A stretch of 64,000 nt of DNA, taken from positions 62,001 through 126,000 of the forward strand of contig CAOKDX010000008.1 in NCBI GenBank assembly GCA_948467395.1. Reading direction: 5' to 3'. The notes under the pieces are model-generated. The model worked only from the letters and a program-made list of their open reading frames with translations. It was not told the DNA's origin and did not search any database. This DNA comes from an uncultured Clostridia bacterium. GTDB lineage: Bacteria > Bacillota > Clostridia > Lachnospirales > Lachnospiraceae. A program made the translations under genes and the position numbers. Of this stretch, positions 8,120-16,218 are shown piece after piece (the stretch's first letter is position 1; the number at the start of each line of letters is the position of its first letter).

Positions 8120-8965
8120 TTATTCCGGCAGCAGCGCCGCATAGATCTCCCTCTTGGGCACACCGCGGTCCTTTGCCACCGCCTTCATGGCGCTTTTTCT
8201 GTCCATTCCCTCAGAAAGATACAATTGCATATGCTGTTCCAGGGACATCTCCCGCCATGCCTGCTGTCTCTCCTGCCGCTGCCGTTCCGGGTCGGCGCCT
8301 CCCACCACCAGCACAAATTCCCCCTTTGGCTGATGCTCTTCGTAGTAGGCTGCCGCCTCACCCAGCGTATAATGTACTGACTCCTCGTGCCTTTTCGTCA
8401 GTTCCCGGCAGATAGCTGCCGGACGGTCACTCCCCGCTGCCCCCGCCAGAATCCGCAGGGTCTGCACAAGGCGGTGGGGTGCCTCATAAAAAATCGTAGT
8501 ACAGGTAGACCCGGCAAACCGTTCCAGTACGGACGCACGCTCTTTCTTATCCGCAGGAAGGAATCCCTCAAAGGTAAATCTCCGGGCACTCATGCCGGAA
8601 AGGGCCAGTGCCGTAATTACTGCTGACGCCCCCGGCAGGGATGTCACCTCAATCCCGGCGTCGTAACAGGCCCGAACCAGATCCTCCCCCGGATCGGAAA
8701 TTGCCGGCGTGCCGGCGTCTGTCACCAGAGCTATATTTTCTCCTCCCAGAAGTCTCTTTATCAGAATCCCTGTCTTCTCTCTCTTATTGTGCTCGTGATA
8801 GCTCACCAGCGGCGTCCGGATCTCATAATGGTTCAGAAGCTTAACGGTCTGCCTGGTGTCCTCCGCCGCTATGACATCCACTTCCCGCAGGGTCCGCAGC
8901 ACCCTCATGGTAATATCCTCCAGATTGCCGATGGGTGTCGCGCACAGAAACAATATGCCTGCCAT
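8120..8965 (-). CDS. rsmI: 16S rRNA 2'-O-ribose C1402 methyltransferase
   Basis: A 281-residue SAM-dependent enzyme of the tetrapyrrole-methylase fold that methylates the ribose of C1402 in 16S rRNA. Diagnostic motifs are LCATPIGNLEDIT near the N-terminus, AAEDTRQT, SYHEHN, LVTDAGTPAISDPG and LPGASAVITAL. The start is the ATG at 8965, which has AAGGAGG upstream; a longer open frame to 9064 would add a non-homologous 33-residue leader. It follows the TrmN6-like gene, as yabC follows yabB in B. subtilis. A YazA (GIY-YIG) gene, found between them in B. subtilis, is missing here. Confidence 0.95.
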   Translation of the reverse strand: MAGILFLCATPIGNLEDITMRVLRTLREVDVIAAEDTRQTVKLLNHYEIRTPLVSYHEHNKREKTGILIKRLLGGENIALVTDAGTPAISDPGEDLVRACYDAGIEVTSLPGASAVITALALSGMSARRFTFEGFLPADKKERASVLERFAGSTCTTIFYEAPHRLVQTLRILAGAAGSDRPAAICRELTKRHEESVHYTLGEAAAYYEEHQPKGEFVLVVGGADPERQRQERQQAWREMSLEQHMQLYLSEGMDRKSAMKAVAKDRGVPKREIYAALLPE

Positions 8966-9017
8966 ATGGTACTGCCTCCTTATTTCCTGTAATTTTCTGC
9001 CGCCGGATGCCGTTGAA

Positions 9018-9767
9018 CTAATACAGTCTCCGCAGCTCTTCTGTGTACTCGTTCTCCCTCTCATATACGATCAGGGGCTTCTCCACAGTGATACGGGAAT
9101 TTCCGCCCCGGACACCCTCGATCAGCACCATATTCGGCTCCTTGTCCACATAGGGATACACAAGGCGCATCCGTTTCGGTTCCAGGCCCTGGGCAGTCAT
9201 GCAGCTGATGATCTCCGCCAGACGAAAGGGGCGGTGCACCATATAAAAATGGCCGCCGGGCCGGAGCAGTCTGACAGCGCTGTCCACAAACTGCTCCAGG
9301 GTGCACATGATCTCGTGCCTGGCCACCGCCTTGTGGCCGGTTCCGCTGACAAGTCCATGGGACTGGACCAGATAGGGCGGATTTCCTGTGATTACATCAA
9401 AAGAGGCAGCCCCGAATAGATCCACCGCCTCCCTTATATCTCCATTGATAATCTTTACCCTGCCGGAAAGACCGTTTCCAACAACGCTTCTGGCAGCCAT
9501 GGCGGCAATATCGGACTGGATTTCCAGGCCGATAAAAGATTTTCCCCTGGTCTTTCCCGCCAGCAGGATGGGAATCACCCCGTTGCCGCAGCCCAGATCC
9601 AGGCATTCCTGCCCCTCCCTCACACAGGCAAAGGAGCTCAGCAGCACCGCATCCATGCCGAAGCAGAACCAGGACGGATTCTGAATCAGCTTTAGTCCGT
9701 CCCTCTGCAGATCGTCCAAACGCTCACCCTCCCTGAGGATGTTTTCCCAATTCGGTTTATCAGTCAT
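9018..9767 (-). CDS. tRNA1(Val) A37 N6-methyltransferase-like protein
   Basis: A 249-residue class I SAM methyltransferase of the TrmN6/YabB family. It shows the SAM-binding LDLGCGNGVIPILLA and the adenine N6-methylase motif NPPY (in VITGNPPYLV), with the family N-terminus DDLQRDGLKLIQNPSWFCFG. The proteobacterial homologue modifies A37 of tRNA1(Val). The start is the ATG at 9767, 8 bp inside the end of ricT, which implies translational coupling; an upstream in-frame start at 9806 lies deep in ricT. Gene order ricT-trmN6-rsmI matches B. subtilis yaaT-(yabA)-yabB-yabC. Confidence 0.85.
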   Translation of the reverse strand: MTDKPNWENILREGERLDDLQRDGLKLIQNPSWFCFGMDAVLLSSFACVREGQECLDLGCGNGVIPILLAGKTRGKSFIGLEIQSDIAAMAARSVVGNGLSGRVKIINGDIREAVDLFGAASFDVITGNPPYLVQSHGLVSGTGHKAVARHEIMCTLEQFVDSAVRLLRPGGHFYMVHRPFRLAEIISCMTAQGLEPKRMRLVYPYVDKEPNMVLIEGVRGGNSRITVEKPLIVYERENEYTEELRRLY

Positions 9768-10671
9768 CCAGCTTTGATTTTCCTTCCTTCCGCTCCATGG
9801 CCTCAAGCTTCTTTAATTCCTTCTCGTGTTTTCCCTGGATCCTTCCCTTGGGTCCTCCGGTCTTGAACCTCAGTTCCTCCACCGCATAATCCCGGACCTC
9901 CTTCTCGTCATTTTCCAACGATACGATCACCCGGACTCGCTGTTTCAGCACGCTGACGCTCAATACCTCTCCCCTGAGATTCTCCGGGGTCCTGACATGG
10001 GCTCCCACATTCGGCAGACGGCTGTTCAGCTCCTCATATGCCTCCTCTTCGTTCTTGAGACAGCACATCAGCCTGCCGCACACGCCGGAAATCTTAGTAG
10101 GATTCAGGGAAAGGTTCTGTTCCTTCGCCATCTTGATGGACACGGGAACAAATTCCGACAGATAACTGTGACAGCAGAGGGGGCGTCCACAGATTCCAAT
10201 CCCTCCCCGTATCTTTGTCTCATCCCGGACTCCGATCTGCCGCAGCTCGATACGGGTCCGGAATACACTGGCAAGATCCTTTACCAGCTCACGAAAGTCA
10301 ATCCTGCCGTCCGCAGTAAAATAGAACAGAAGCTTGTTATTATCAAAAGTATACTCCGCGTCGATTAGCTTCATCTCCAGACCGTGCTTCTCTATTTTTT
10401 CAAGGCAGATCTGAAAAGCCTCCTTTTCCTTTTCCCGGTTCTTTCTCTCCGCCTCCTCATCCTTTTCCGTCGCCACCCGCATGATTCCCTTTAGCGGCGC
10501 AACGATTCTCTCCTCCGGCATTTCCTGATTTGGCAGTACCACCGTGCCAATCTCAACCCCCTTCGCAGTCTCCACGATGACATGCTGGTTTCTCTCCAAC
10601 ACGTTATCTCCGGGGTCGAAATAATATACCTTGCCTGCCTGCCGGAAACGCACTCCGATTATTGTCTTCAT
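9760..10671 (-). CDS. ricT: PSP1-domain protein RicT/YaaT
   Basis: A 303-residue PSP1-domain protein. In B. subtilis RicT (YaaT) joins RicA and RicF to help RNase Y mature mRNAs and to promote Spo0A phosphorylation. Its Cys residues help ligate [4Fe-4S] clusters. The two clusters of Cys are visible as GICGRPLCCHSYL and GVCGRLMCCLKNE, about 45 residues apart in the middle of the protein. The N-terminal half has the PSP1 pattern VETAKGVEIGTVV. It lies directly after holB and overlaps the methyltransferase gene by 8 bp. Length and motifs are complete. Confidence 0.93.
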   Translation of the reverse strand: MKTIIGVRFRQAGKVYYFDPGDNVLERNQHVIVETAKGVEIGTVVLPNQEMPEERIVAPLKGIMRVATEKDEEAERKNREKEKEAFQICLEKIEKHGLEMKLIDAEYTFDNNKLLFYFTADGRIDFRELVKDLASVFRTRIELRQIGVRDETKIRGGIGICGRPLCCHSYLSEFVPVSIKMAKEQNLSLNPTKISGVCGRLMCCLKNEEEAYEELNSRLPNVGAHVRTPENLRGEVLSVSVLKQRVRVIVSLENDEKEVRDYAVEELRFKTGGPKGRIQGKHEKELKKLEAMERKEGKSKLDD

Positions 10672-10684
10672 TCTGATTCTCCTT

Positions 10685-11671
10685 CTAGCTCTCTTTTAAT
10701 GTCAGAAGCATCAGCTCCATGGTGACATCAAAGCTGACATTCGCCTTCAGGCGTATCTTTGCCTTCTCAAATGCCTGTATGATCTCTTCAATCTTTTCAT
10801 AGCTCCGGTTCCCGGCCTCCTTCATAATATGGGAGGATTCCTCCTGGAACAGGATCATATTTATATTCTTCGTCGCCTTAAATATCAGTACATCCCGATA
10901 CCACAGAGACATCAGGTCAATGTAGTCCCTCACCTCATCCCTCCTCGTGCCAAGATCCTTAATGATCCACAGCATCTCCGAAAGATCCAGCCGATGGAGA
11001 TTGCGCAGAAGAGACAGGATCTTGTCCTTCCTCTCAATGAAATCCTCCGATCTGGCGTAGCGCACCGCCTTTCCCAGATTTCCCTGGGCAAACGCCGCAC
11101 TGGCCCGGGCCAGATAGTCCGGCACCTGGCACTGTGTCCTCAGAAACTCTTCCACTACCGCCGTACTCATGGGGCGGAATTCCAAAGTCAGGCACCGGGA
11201 CCGGATGGTGGGAAGAAGTTCGCTGATATTGCTTGTAAGCAGTATTACCACACCATAGTCCGGCGGCTCCTCGATGGTCTTTAGAAGGGCATTCTGCGCC
11301 GCCTCTGTCATTTTCTCCGCCTCCGGCACAATATATATTTTATACTGGCTGGCAAACGGCCGGATATCCATAGTATTGCACAATTTCTCCCGGATCTCAT
11401 CCACACCGAGACTTGCTTTCTCCCGGTTGACCCAGATAATATCCGGCTGGTTTCCCGACTCCGCCTGATGACAGGACACACAGCTTTTGCACGGCCGCTC
11501 CCCTTCGCTCCGGCACTGCAGCCCCGCCGCAAAGGTGGTGGCCATGGCTTCCTTTCCAACTCCTACATCGCCCTGAAATATATAGGCATGAAATGGTTTG
11601 CCATCCCGTATCGCTGTCTGAAGATGGATCCTGATCTGTTCATGCCCCACAAGCTCTGAAAATGTAAACAT
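10685..11671 (-). CDS. holB: DNA polymerase III delta' subunit
   Basis: A clamp-loader AAA+ subunit of about 328 residues that helps load the sliding clamp on DNA. Visible are the N-terminal AAA+ start FSELVGHEQIRIHLQTAI, the modified P-loop GDVGVGKEA, the zinc-binding Cys cluster (CRSEGERPCKSCVSC), the EAEKMTEAAQNALLKTIEEP segment and the sensor region with TIRSRC. The ATG at 11671 follows GGGGAGG; a start at 11692 would add seven residues without benefit. It is flanked by yaaR and ricT as in B. subtilis. Confidence 0.93.
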   Translation of the reverse strand: MFTFSELVGHEQIRIHLQTAIRDGKPFHAYIFQGDVGVGKEAMATTFAAGLQCRSEGERPCKSCVSCHQAESGNQPDIIWVNREKASLGVDEIREKLCNTMDIRPFASQYKIYIVPEAEKMTEAAQNALLKTIEEPPDYGVVILLTSNISELLPTIRSRCLTLEFRPMSTAVVEEFLRTQCQVPDYLARASAAFAQGNLGKAVRYARSEDFIERKDKILSLLRNLHRLDLSEMLWIIKDLGTRRDEVRDYIDLMSLWYRDVLIFKATKNINMILFQEESSHIMKEAGNRSYEKIEEIIQAFEKAKIRLKANVSFDVTMELMLLTLKES

Positions 11672-11708
11672 ACCCTGCCTCCCCTCTGTCAAGCACCGCC
11701 GTTTCCTG

Positions 11709-12149
11709 TCAGGTCATGATATCCAGCAAAAGCCCCCGGATCTCATCCACCTTATCCAGAATCGCGATGGCATCCTTCTCTTCCCGGATCAGTTCCTCCG
11801 CCAGTTCGTCCAGCGCCGCATCCACTCTCTTGATCATCCCGTAAACCCGGTGCCGCCCCCGCCGGTCCAGAAAATTTTCCCGGCTGAATTTATGGGAACG
11901 GTTTACCACCTCATTCATAAAATCCTTAATGAGCCGCCGGTAATGCTTCATGTCCCGGACATCCATCTTTTTCCCCAGCTTCTTGCCCTGCATGGTAATC
12001 TCTTCCATCATGGCATTCAGGCGTTCCTTCAGTCCCGCATCCTCTATGGAACTCATCAGGGTAAACTTAAAATCCTCCCCTGTCTCCTGCGGCTGCGCGG
12101 TCTGGTTCGTCTGACTGATCTGCTGTAAATTATCTACACGAATATCCAT
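11709..12149 (-). CDS. yaaR: YaaR family protein (DUF327)
   Basis: A 146-residue, mostly helical and highly charged protein of the YaaR/DUF327 family. Identity rests on the central pattern MMEEITMQGKKLGKKMDVRD and YRRLIKDFMNEVVNRS, with a long C-terminal helical region (DELAEELIREE). The biochemical function is not established. It lies directly before holB, the same position as yaaR in B. subtilis, so the synteny supports the family call. No signal peptide or membrane segment is present. Confidence 0.85.
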   Translation of the reverse strand: MDIRVDNLQQISQTNQTAQPQETGEDFKFTLMSSIEDAGLKERLNAMMEEITMQGKKLGKKMDVRDMKHYRRLIKDFMNEVVNRSHKFSRENFLDRRGRHRVYGMIKRVDAALDELAEELIREEKDAIAILDKVDEIRGLLLDIMT

Positions 12150-12213
12150 CGTATCACCCCGTTATCCTTACTGACACTTTTACTATCATAATACCACTTC
12201 TCGTTGTTTTTAT

Positions 12214-12807
12214 CTACTGTTTTCTTGCTGTCTGTCCTAATATCCTGTCAATCTGCGCCATGGCAGAGTCCATATCCTCATTCAAGATATGCTCTTCCAC
12301 CCCTGCCCGTTTTAGCTTCTCCCCGGAAAAATCTTCCTCATCCGCCAGAAATCTCCGGCATACCTCTGCCACACAGGGCCTGTCCTGCTGCCCCTCCCTT
12401 GCCAGGGACCTCTGGATCCGTACAAGGTCGGACACCTCTATATATAGGGGTATCACATGTTCCTGCCCGAAATAAGTCCGCAGCCCCTCATACCCCTCCA
12501 GTGTAGAGATCAGGCAGTAGTCACCCCGGCCCAGATCAATCTGCCCGTCATCTGCCGTAAAATAGTACCAGGGACCCATAACCGTGTGATAGCAGCGGTA
12601 TTCTGCGACCTTCCCCGCCCGCTCCAGCCCACGGAATTCCGCTTCTGTCACAAAGTGGTATTCCCTGCCCTCTGCCTCTCCTGCCCGAACCGGCCTTGTA
12701 GTATACGGAATCACCGGAGACAGCTCCGGATGCCGTTTCATAATCCTGTGGTACAGGGTATCTTTTCCGGAAGCGCTCTTTCCCATTAATATAAATATCT
12801 TTCCCAT
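12214..12807 (-). CDS. Guanylate-kinase-like P-loop protein
   Basis: A 197-residue nucleoside-monophosphate kinase fold. The P-loop reads GKSASGKDT (residues 9-17), followed by the guanylate kinase landmark IPYTTRPVRAGEAEGREYHFV (about 34-54), which in true Gmk binds GMP through R, Y and E. The rest is less typical: the lid and the TVMGPWYYFT segment differ from housekeeping Gmk, and the C-terminus is longer. It occupies the position of tmk in the B. subtilis order yaaO-tmk-yaaQ-yaaR-holB. It may be a diverged guanylate kinase or a kinase of another substrate. The start follows AAGGAG and lies 3 bp after the yaaO-like stop. Confidence 0.75.
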   Translation of the reverse strand: MGKIFILMGKSASGKDTLYHRIMKRHPELSPVIPYTTRPVRAGEAEGREYHFVTEAEFRGLERAGKVAEYRCYHTVMGPWYYFTADDGQIDLGRGDYCLISTLEGYEGLRTYFGQEHVIPLYIEVSDLVRIQRSLAREGQQDRPCVAEVCRRFLADEEDFSGEKLKRAGVEEHILNEDMDSAMAQIDRILGQTARKQ

Positions 12808-12810
12808 CTC

Positions 12811-14232
12811 TCAGCTCCTTTTCCCGCAGACACGAATATACTCCCCCGTCCCGTCCTCCATTCCCATCAATTTCAGATGTCCCTGTTTCGCATCCCGAAT
12901 CTGTACCAGTACTCCTTCCGTGATCTCCTCCCCCGGAACAAGAAAGGGAATCCCGGGTGGATACAGAAAGGCAAATTCAGCGGATATCTCCCCGGTACTT
13001 TCCGCCGTCCGGACTCTGCGGCCGGAACAGTTCAATGCCTCGTACATGCTCATCCTGGCCACTGCCGGCTCCCGCCGGTTCCAGCCGCCCCTGCCAGTGC
13101 GCACTCCACTCTCACTGCCGCCAGCGGCAAGCTCCTGATCTATCTCTGACAGGGCGGCCGAAAAACGACCCCAGCCCTCCTCCGTATCACAGACACTGGT
13201 CATGGCAAGGACGTATCCCGTGGACGCCATCTCCATCTGGAGCTGGTATCTCCTCCGGAGAAGCGCCGCCAGTTCACTCCCCTCCATACTGCCGCTCCCG
13301 ATTACCAGCTTAGAGGGCTCTTTCCGCTCATGCTCCCACAGAGAAAGCACCTTCCACTGCGCCGCCTGCCGATGGAATCCGTTCCAGCTGTCCCGATAGG
13401 CACAAAAAGCGTTCTTTGCATTCTTCATCATCCAGTCCATACACCGGACTGCCCCCGCCATCAGGATATAAGACGGGCTGCTGGTCTCATAGATATCCAG
13501 AAAGCGCCGGACCGCTCGCTCCTCTGCCCGGTGGGAACAGAGGTGCAGCACCCCCGTCTGGGTCAGGGCAGGGAGTGTCTTATGCAGGCTCTCCACCACC
13601 AGATCCGCCCCCTGGGCCATGGCGGTTTCCGGTATCGCCCGCCAGTAAGGGTGTCCCCAGGCAAAATGTGCCCCGTGAGCCTCATCCACCACCAGGGGAA
13701 TTCCCCTTTCATGTACCACCGCCGCTATCTTTCGGATATCTGACACCACGCCTTCGTAGGTGGGCGAGGTGATAACCACACAGGCAGCCGACGGATTCCC
13801 GCAAAGGGCTTCCTCCACCTGCTCCGGCTGAATCCCCAATGCGATCCCCGTCCCAAAATCTGTCTCCGGGTAGAGATACACCGGCTTCAGATCCAGAAGA
13901 TATACCGCATGATAGACGGAACGGTGGCAGCTCCGGTCCATAATGACCGTATCCCCACGGCGGGCGCAGGCCGATACCGCCGCCAGAATTCCACAGGTAC
14001 TCCCATTGACAAGCAGATAGGATTCCCTTGTCCCATAGATCTGCTTCATCTGATCCATCAGGCGGCGCACCGCCCCTTCCGGATGATGCAGATCGTCCAT
14101 GCCCTCAACCTCCGTGACATCCAAACTATAGGGGTTCTCCATCTGGAAGACCGGATTCCTCTTATGTCCCGGCATATGCATCGGATAGATCCCCGAACTC
14201 CGATAAGACTGGAGAATTTCATATAAATTCAT
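12811..14232 (-). CDS. yaaO: Orn/Lys/Arg decarboxylase family PLP enzyme (YaaO type)
   Basis: A 473-residue fold-type I PLP enzyme of the short (wing-less) ornithine/lysine/arginine decarboxylase family. Key sites are the N-terminal MHMPGHKRNP, NGSTCGILAAV for phosphate binding, VVDEAHGAH with the PLP-pairing Asp (about 183) and the Schiff-base Lys in VESLHKTLPALTQ (about 218). C-terminally, LYPPGIPFLVPGE is the standard end of the family. It probably decarboxylates a basic amino acid for polyamine synthesis; the substrate cannot be chosen from sequence. It heads the yaaO-gmk-yaaR-holB-ricT cluster. A terminator (14251-14290) separates it from the gene upstream. Confidence 0.85.
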   Translation of the reverse strand: MNLYEILQSYRSSGIYPMHMPGHKRNPVFQMENPYSLDVTEVEGMDDLHHPEGAVRRLMDQMKQIYGTRESYLLVNGSTCGILAAVSACARRGDTVIMDRSCHRSVYHAVYLLDLKPVYLYPETDFGTGIALGIQPEQVEEALCGNPSAACVVITSPTYEGVVSDIRKIAAVVHERGIPLVVDEAHGAHFAWGHPYWRAIPETAMAQGADLVVESLHKTLPALTQTGVLHLCSHRAEERAVRRFLDIYETSSPSYILMAGAVRCMDWMMKNAKNAFCAYRDSWNGFHRQAAQWKVLSLWEHERKEPSKLVIGSGSMEGSELAALLRRRYQLQMEMASTGYVLAMTSVCDTEEGWGRFSAALSEIDQELAAGGSESGVRTGRGGWNRREPAVARMSMYEALNCSGRRVRTAESTGEISAEFAFLYPPGIPFLVPGEEITEGVLVQIRDAKQGHLKLMGMEDGTGEYIRVCGKRS

Positions 14233-14250
14233 AACAACCGCCCGTTCCGA

Positions 14251-14290
14251 AAAAAAGCGGGACCACAGGGGAGCAGCCCCTGCAGCCCGC
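14251..14290 (-). terminator. Terminator of the zinc-ribbon DUF4190-like gene
   Basis: On the minus strand GCGGG...CAGGGG pairs with CCCCTG...CCCGC around CTGCT, followed by TTTTTT. It ends the transcript of the gene at 14344-14793 and lies just 19 bp before the yaaO-like start, so that gene needs a promoter of its own or read-through. Confidence 0.8.
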
Positions 14291-14343
14291 GCTGGCTTCG
14301 TTTTCCTGTGTTTTCTTTCTACGGTCCAACCTGTCTGTTGTCA

Positions 14344-14793
14344 TTAGAAATGATGGAACGGAATTGTAGATGCCGAACCGATTCCAATAATTACAACAAA
14401 AATCCAGTATATCAGATAGAGGCCACCCAGAATTGAGCCAATCAGGCCGCAGATAAAACCAGCTTTGATAAACCCGTTGCTGACCCCTCTCTGCTCTTCC
14501 TTCTTGGCGAATATAATGGCGATGACACCACATGCCACAGCGATCACATTAAAACAGCAAAATACAATAGAGACAATACCGAGTACCATGGATGCAATGG
14601 CAACTCCGGTGGGAGCATTTTCATCGATCGGCGGCTCCTGCTGATAGGATGTGTACTGCACCGGCGCCGGATCCGGCGCTGCAGAACCCGATGCCCCTCC
14701 CTGCTGTTCTTCCTGGGCAGCCAGCGGCTGTCCGCAGTTTTTACAGAACTTATCGGTATCATTATTTTCTGTACCACAGTTTTTACAAAACAT
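14344..14793 (-). CDS. Zinc-ribbon and DUF4190-like membrane protein
   Basis: A 149-residue protein. It begins with a zinc ribbon, MFCKNCGTENNDTDKFCKNC, in which two CxxC pairs bind zinc. A short Gly/Pro/Gln linker leads to two hydrophobic regions (about 63-92 and 105-143) of the DUF4190 type, with GIVSIVFCCFNVIAVACG between them. Such proteins are common in Clostridia and have no assigned role. It is monocistronic, with its own promoter and a terminator. It resembles the small membrane protein at 15750-16133 (shared phrases ASxVLGIVS and GFICGLxG), so the two are likely paralogues flanking lgt. Confidence 0.7.
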   Translation of the reverse strand: MFCKNCGTENNDTDKFCKNCGQPLAAQEEQQGGASGSAAPDPAPVQYTSYQQEPPIDENAPTGVAIASMVLGIVSIVFCCFNVIAVACGVIAIIFAKKEEQRGVSNGFIKAGFICGLIGSILGGLYLIYWIFVVIIGIGSASTIPFHHF

Positions 14794-14828
14794 AATTATC
14801 CTCCTTAAAATTTCTTCAGTTAAGCAAT

Positions 14829-14857
14829 ATTATACAATACTTTCTTACAGGATGCAA
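14829..14857 (-). promoter_or_regulatory. Promoter of the zinc-ribbon gene
   Basis: Minus-strand TTGCAT (14857-14852), 17 bp spacer and TATAAT (14834-14829), 36 bp before the start codon at 14793. Confidence 0.7.
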
Positions 14858-14860
14858 CTG

Positions 14861-15673
14861 TCACCGATGCCGTCTCTCCAGCCCGCCCACTGCCAGAAAG
14901 ATACCGGCGGGGATCAGTACCAGGCTGATGAGCTGCGAGGTGGAAAATATTCCCACATTTCCCCGGATCCCGTCTCCCCGGAGAAATTCCAGGGCAAACC
15001 GGGCAGCCGAATAATAGAGAAGATAGATCCCCAGGAGTCTTCCTCCCCGGAGCCTCTTTTTATAGAAAAGAAACATCATGACCCCGAAACATATAAAATT
15101 GCACCCCGCCTCCATCAGCTGCACCGGCACCCGGGGAACCTCATCCAGACCGGGAATTAGTTTATTTTCCGGAAACCGTACGCTCCCGATACCATGATAC
15201 TCCACACCATAGCAGCAGCCGGCAAGAAAACAGCCCACCCTGCCAATCCCATGAACAAAAGGAATCAGCGGGGCGAAGACGTCCATATAGGAGACAAAAG
15301 CCACCCTGTACTGGCGGCAGTAACAGTACACACCGGCTGCCGCCCCCAGCAGTCCCCCATAATAGACATATCCGCCTAAAAGGTAGTTGACCACATAGAG
15401 CAGCGCCGCCCCCGCATCTTGCCGAAAGGCCGCGCGGACTGCCGGAATGACAGATAACAGCGACGGCAGCCTGGTAAAGAGATAGACCGCTTTGGAGCCG
15501 ATCAAAATGCCGATAAAGGCATATACCGCCCCATATATAATATCCTCTCCCGAAATCCCCGCCTGGGGCCCCATCCGTCTGCCGGCCGCCGCCGCTGCCA
15601 GCACACCTGCCATAAACAGAATTCCATACACAGGGATCTCAAATAAATTTCCCACCGGAATCACCGGAAACAT
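14861..15673 (-). CDS. lgt: Prolipoprotein diacylglyceryl transferase
   Basis: A 270-residue integral membrane enzyme that transfers diacylglycerol from phosphatidylglycerol to the lipobox Cys of prolipoproteins. The N-terminus IPVYGILFMAG, the signature HGIGRVGCFLAGCCYG (about 130-145) and the downstream RVPVQLMEA match the Clostridia-type Lgt, with seven or so membrane helices. The ATG at 15673 has a perfect GGAGGT; the open frame extends upstream to 15712 but through a terminator hairpin. Several lipoproteins in this window (22735-23154, 36553-37917, 39110-40840, 42096-43415) would be its substrates. It lies downstream of a small membrane protein gene. Confidence 0.93.
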   Translation of the reverse strand: MFPVIPVGNLFEIPVYGILFMAGVLAAAAAGRRMGPQAGISGEDIIYGAVYAFIGILIGSKAVYLFTRLPSLLSVIPAVRAAFRQDAGAALLYVVNYLLGGYVYYGGLLGAAAGVYCYCRQYRVAFVSYMDVFAPLIPFVHGIGRVGCFLAGCCYGVEYHGIGSVRFPENKLIPGLDEVPRVPVQLMEAGCNFICFGVMMFLFYKKRLRGGRLLGIYLLYYSAARFALEFLRGDGIRGNVGIFSTSQLISLVLIPAGIFLAVGGLERRHR

Positions 15674-15687
15674 ATGCACCTCCATAC

Positions 15688-15714
15688 AAAAAGGCTGCTG
15701 CCGGGGCAGCAACC
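15688..15714 (-). terminator. Terminator between the small membrane protein gene and lgt
   Basis: On the minus strand GGTTGCTGCC pairs with GGCAGCAGCC (one G-T wobble), followed by TTTTT. It ends 15 bp before the lgt start at 15673, so lgt expression depends on read-through or on regulation of this hairpin. Confidence 0.75.
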
Positions 15715-15749
15715 TACCATTTCAAACCTGTCTGATCTGCATGCACAGA

Positions 15750-16133
15750 TTAGTTATAACGCTCCAGTTCATCCAAAGCATCCTGAAGATCCTGTGCCGC
15801 ATCATTCAGATCATCGGCAGCAAAGCAGCTTGCGCCAACACAGCCATAACAGCCGTAGCCCGCAGAACCAGCGCCGCAGATGGAACATCCCACAGCAAAG
15901 ACAGCGGCAAAAATAACACCCAGAAGGCCGCAGATAAATCCTGTCTGCCCCTTTGCATTATCCGTCTCCTTCTTCACCTTAACTGCCAGAACCAGAGCCA
16001 CAATACCGCATGCCAGACCGATGGCGGCACCGATAACACCGAATGTCAGACCTCCGATAATCGAAATCACCAGACTCACGATGCCCAGTACGGTTGACGC
16101 AATATTTGTACTATCTGTTCCCTGTTCGTTCAT
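15750..16133 (-). CDS. Small Cys-rich DUF4190-like membrane protein
   Basis: A 127-residue protein with three hydrophobic segments (about 10-30, 32-48 and 64-84). After the last one comes a short Gly/Cys-rich stretch, GCSICGAGSAGYGCYGC, then an acidic C-terminal tail (DDLNDAAQDLQDALDELE). The membrane part resembles the zinc-ribbon gene at 14344-14793. The role is unknown; the Cys cluster could bind metal. It has its own promoter with consensus elements and a terminator, so it is a monocistronic unit directly upstream of lgt. Confidence 0.65.
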   Translation of the reverse strand: MNEQGTDSTNIASTVLGIVSLVISIIGGLTFGVIGAAIGLACGIVALVLAVKVKKETDNAKGQTGFICGLLGVIFAAVFAVGCSICGAGSAGYGCYGCVGASCFAADDLNDAAQDLQDALDELERYN

Positions 16134-16174
16134 AACGATATCCTCCTCTTTCTTTTAAAATAATTTCTTTCACT

Positions 16175-16203
16175 ATTCTACAATAATATTGAAATATTGT
16201 CAA
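16175..16203 (-). promoter_or_regulatory. Promoter of the Cys-rich membrane protein gene
   Basis: Minus-strand TTGACA (16203-16198), 17 bp spacer and TAGAAT (16180-16175), followed by GAGGAGG before the start at 16133. It is a near-consensus sigma-A promoter. Confidence 0.75.
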
Positions 16204-16218
16204 ATTATTCCTTTCATC

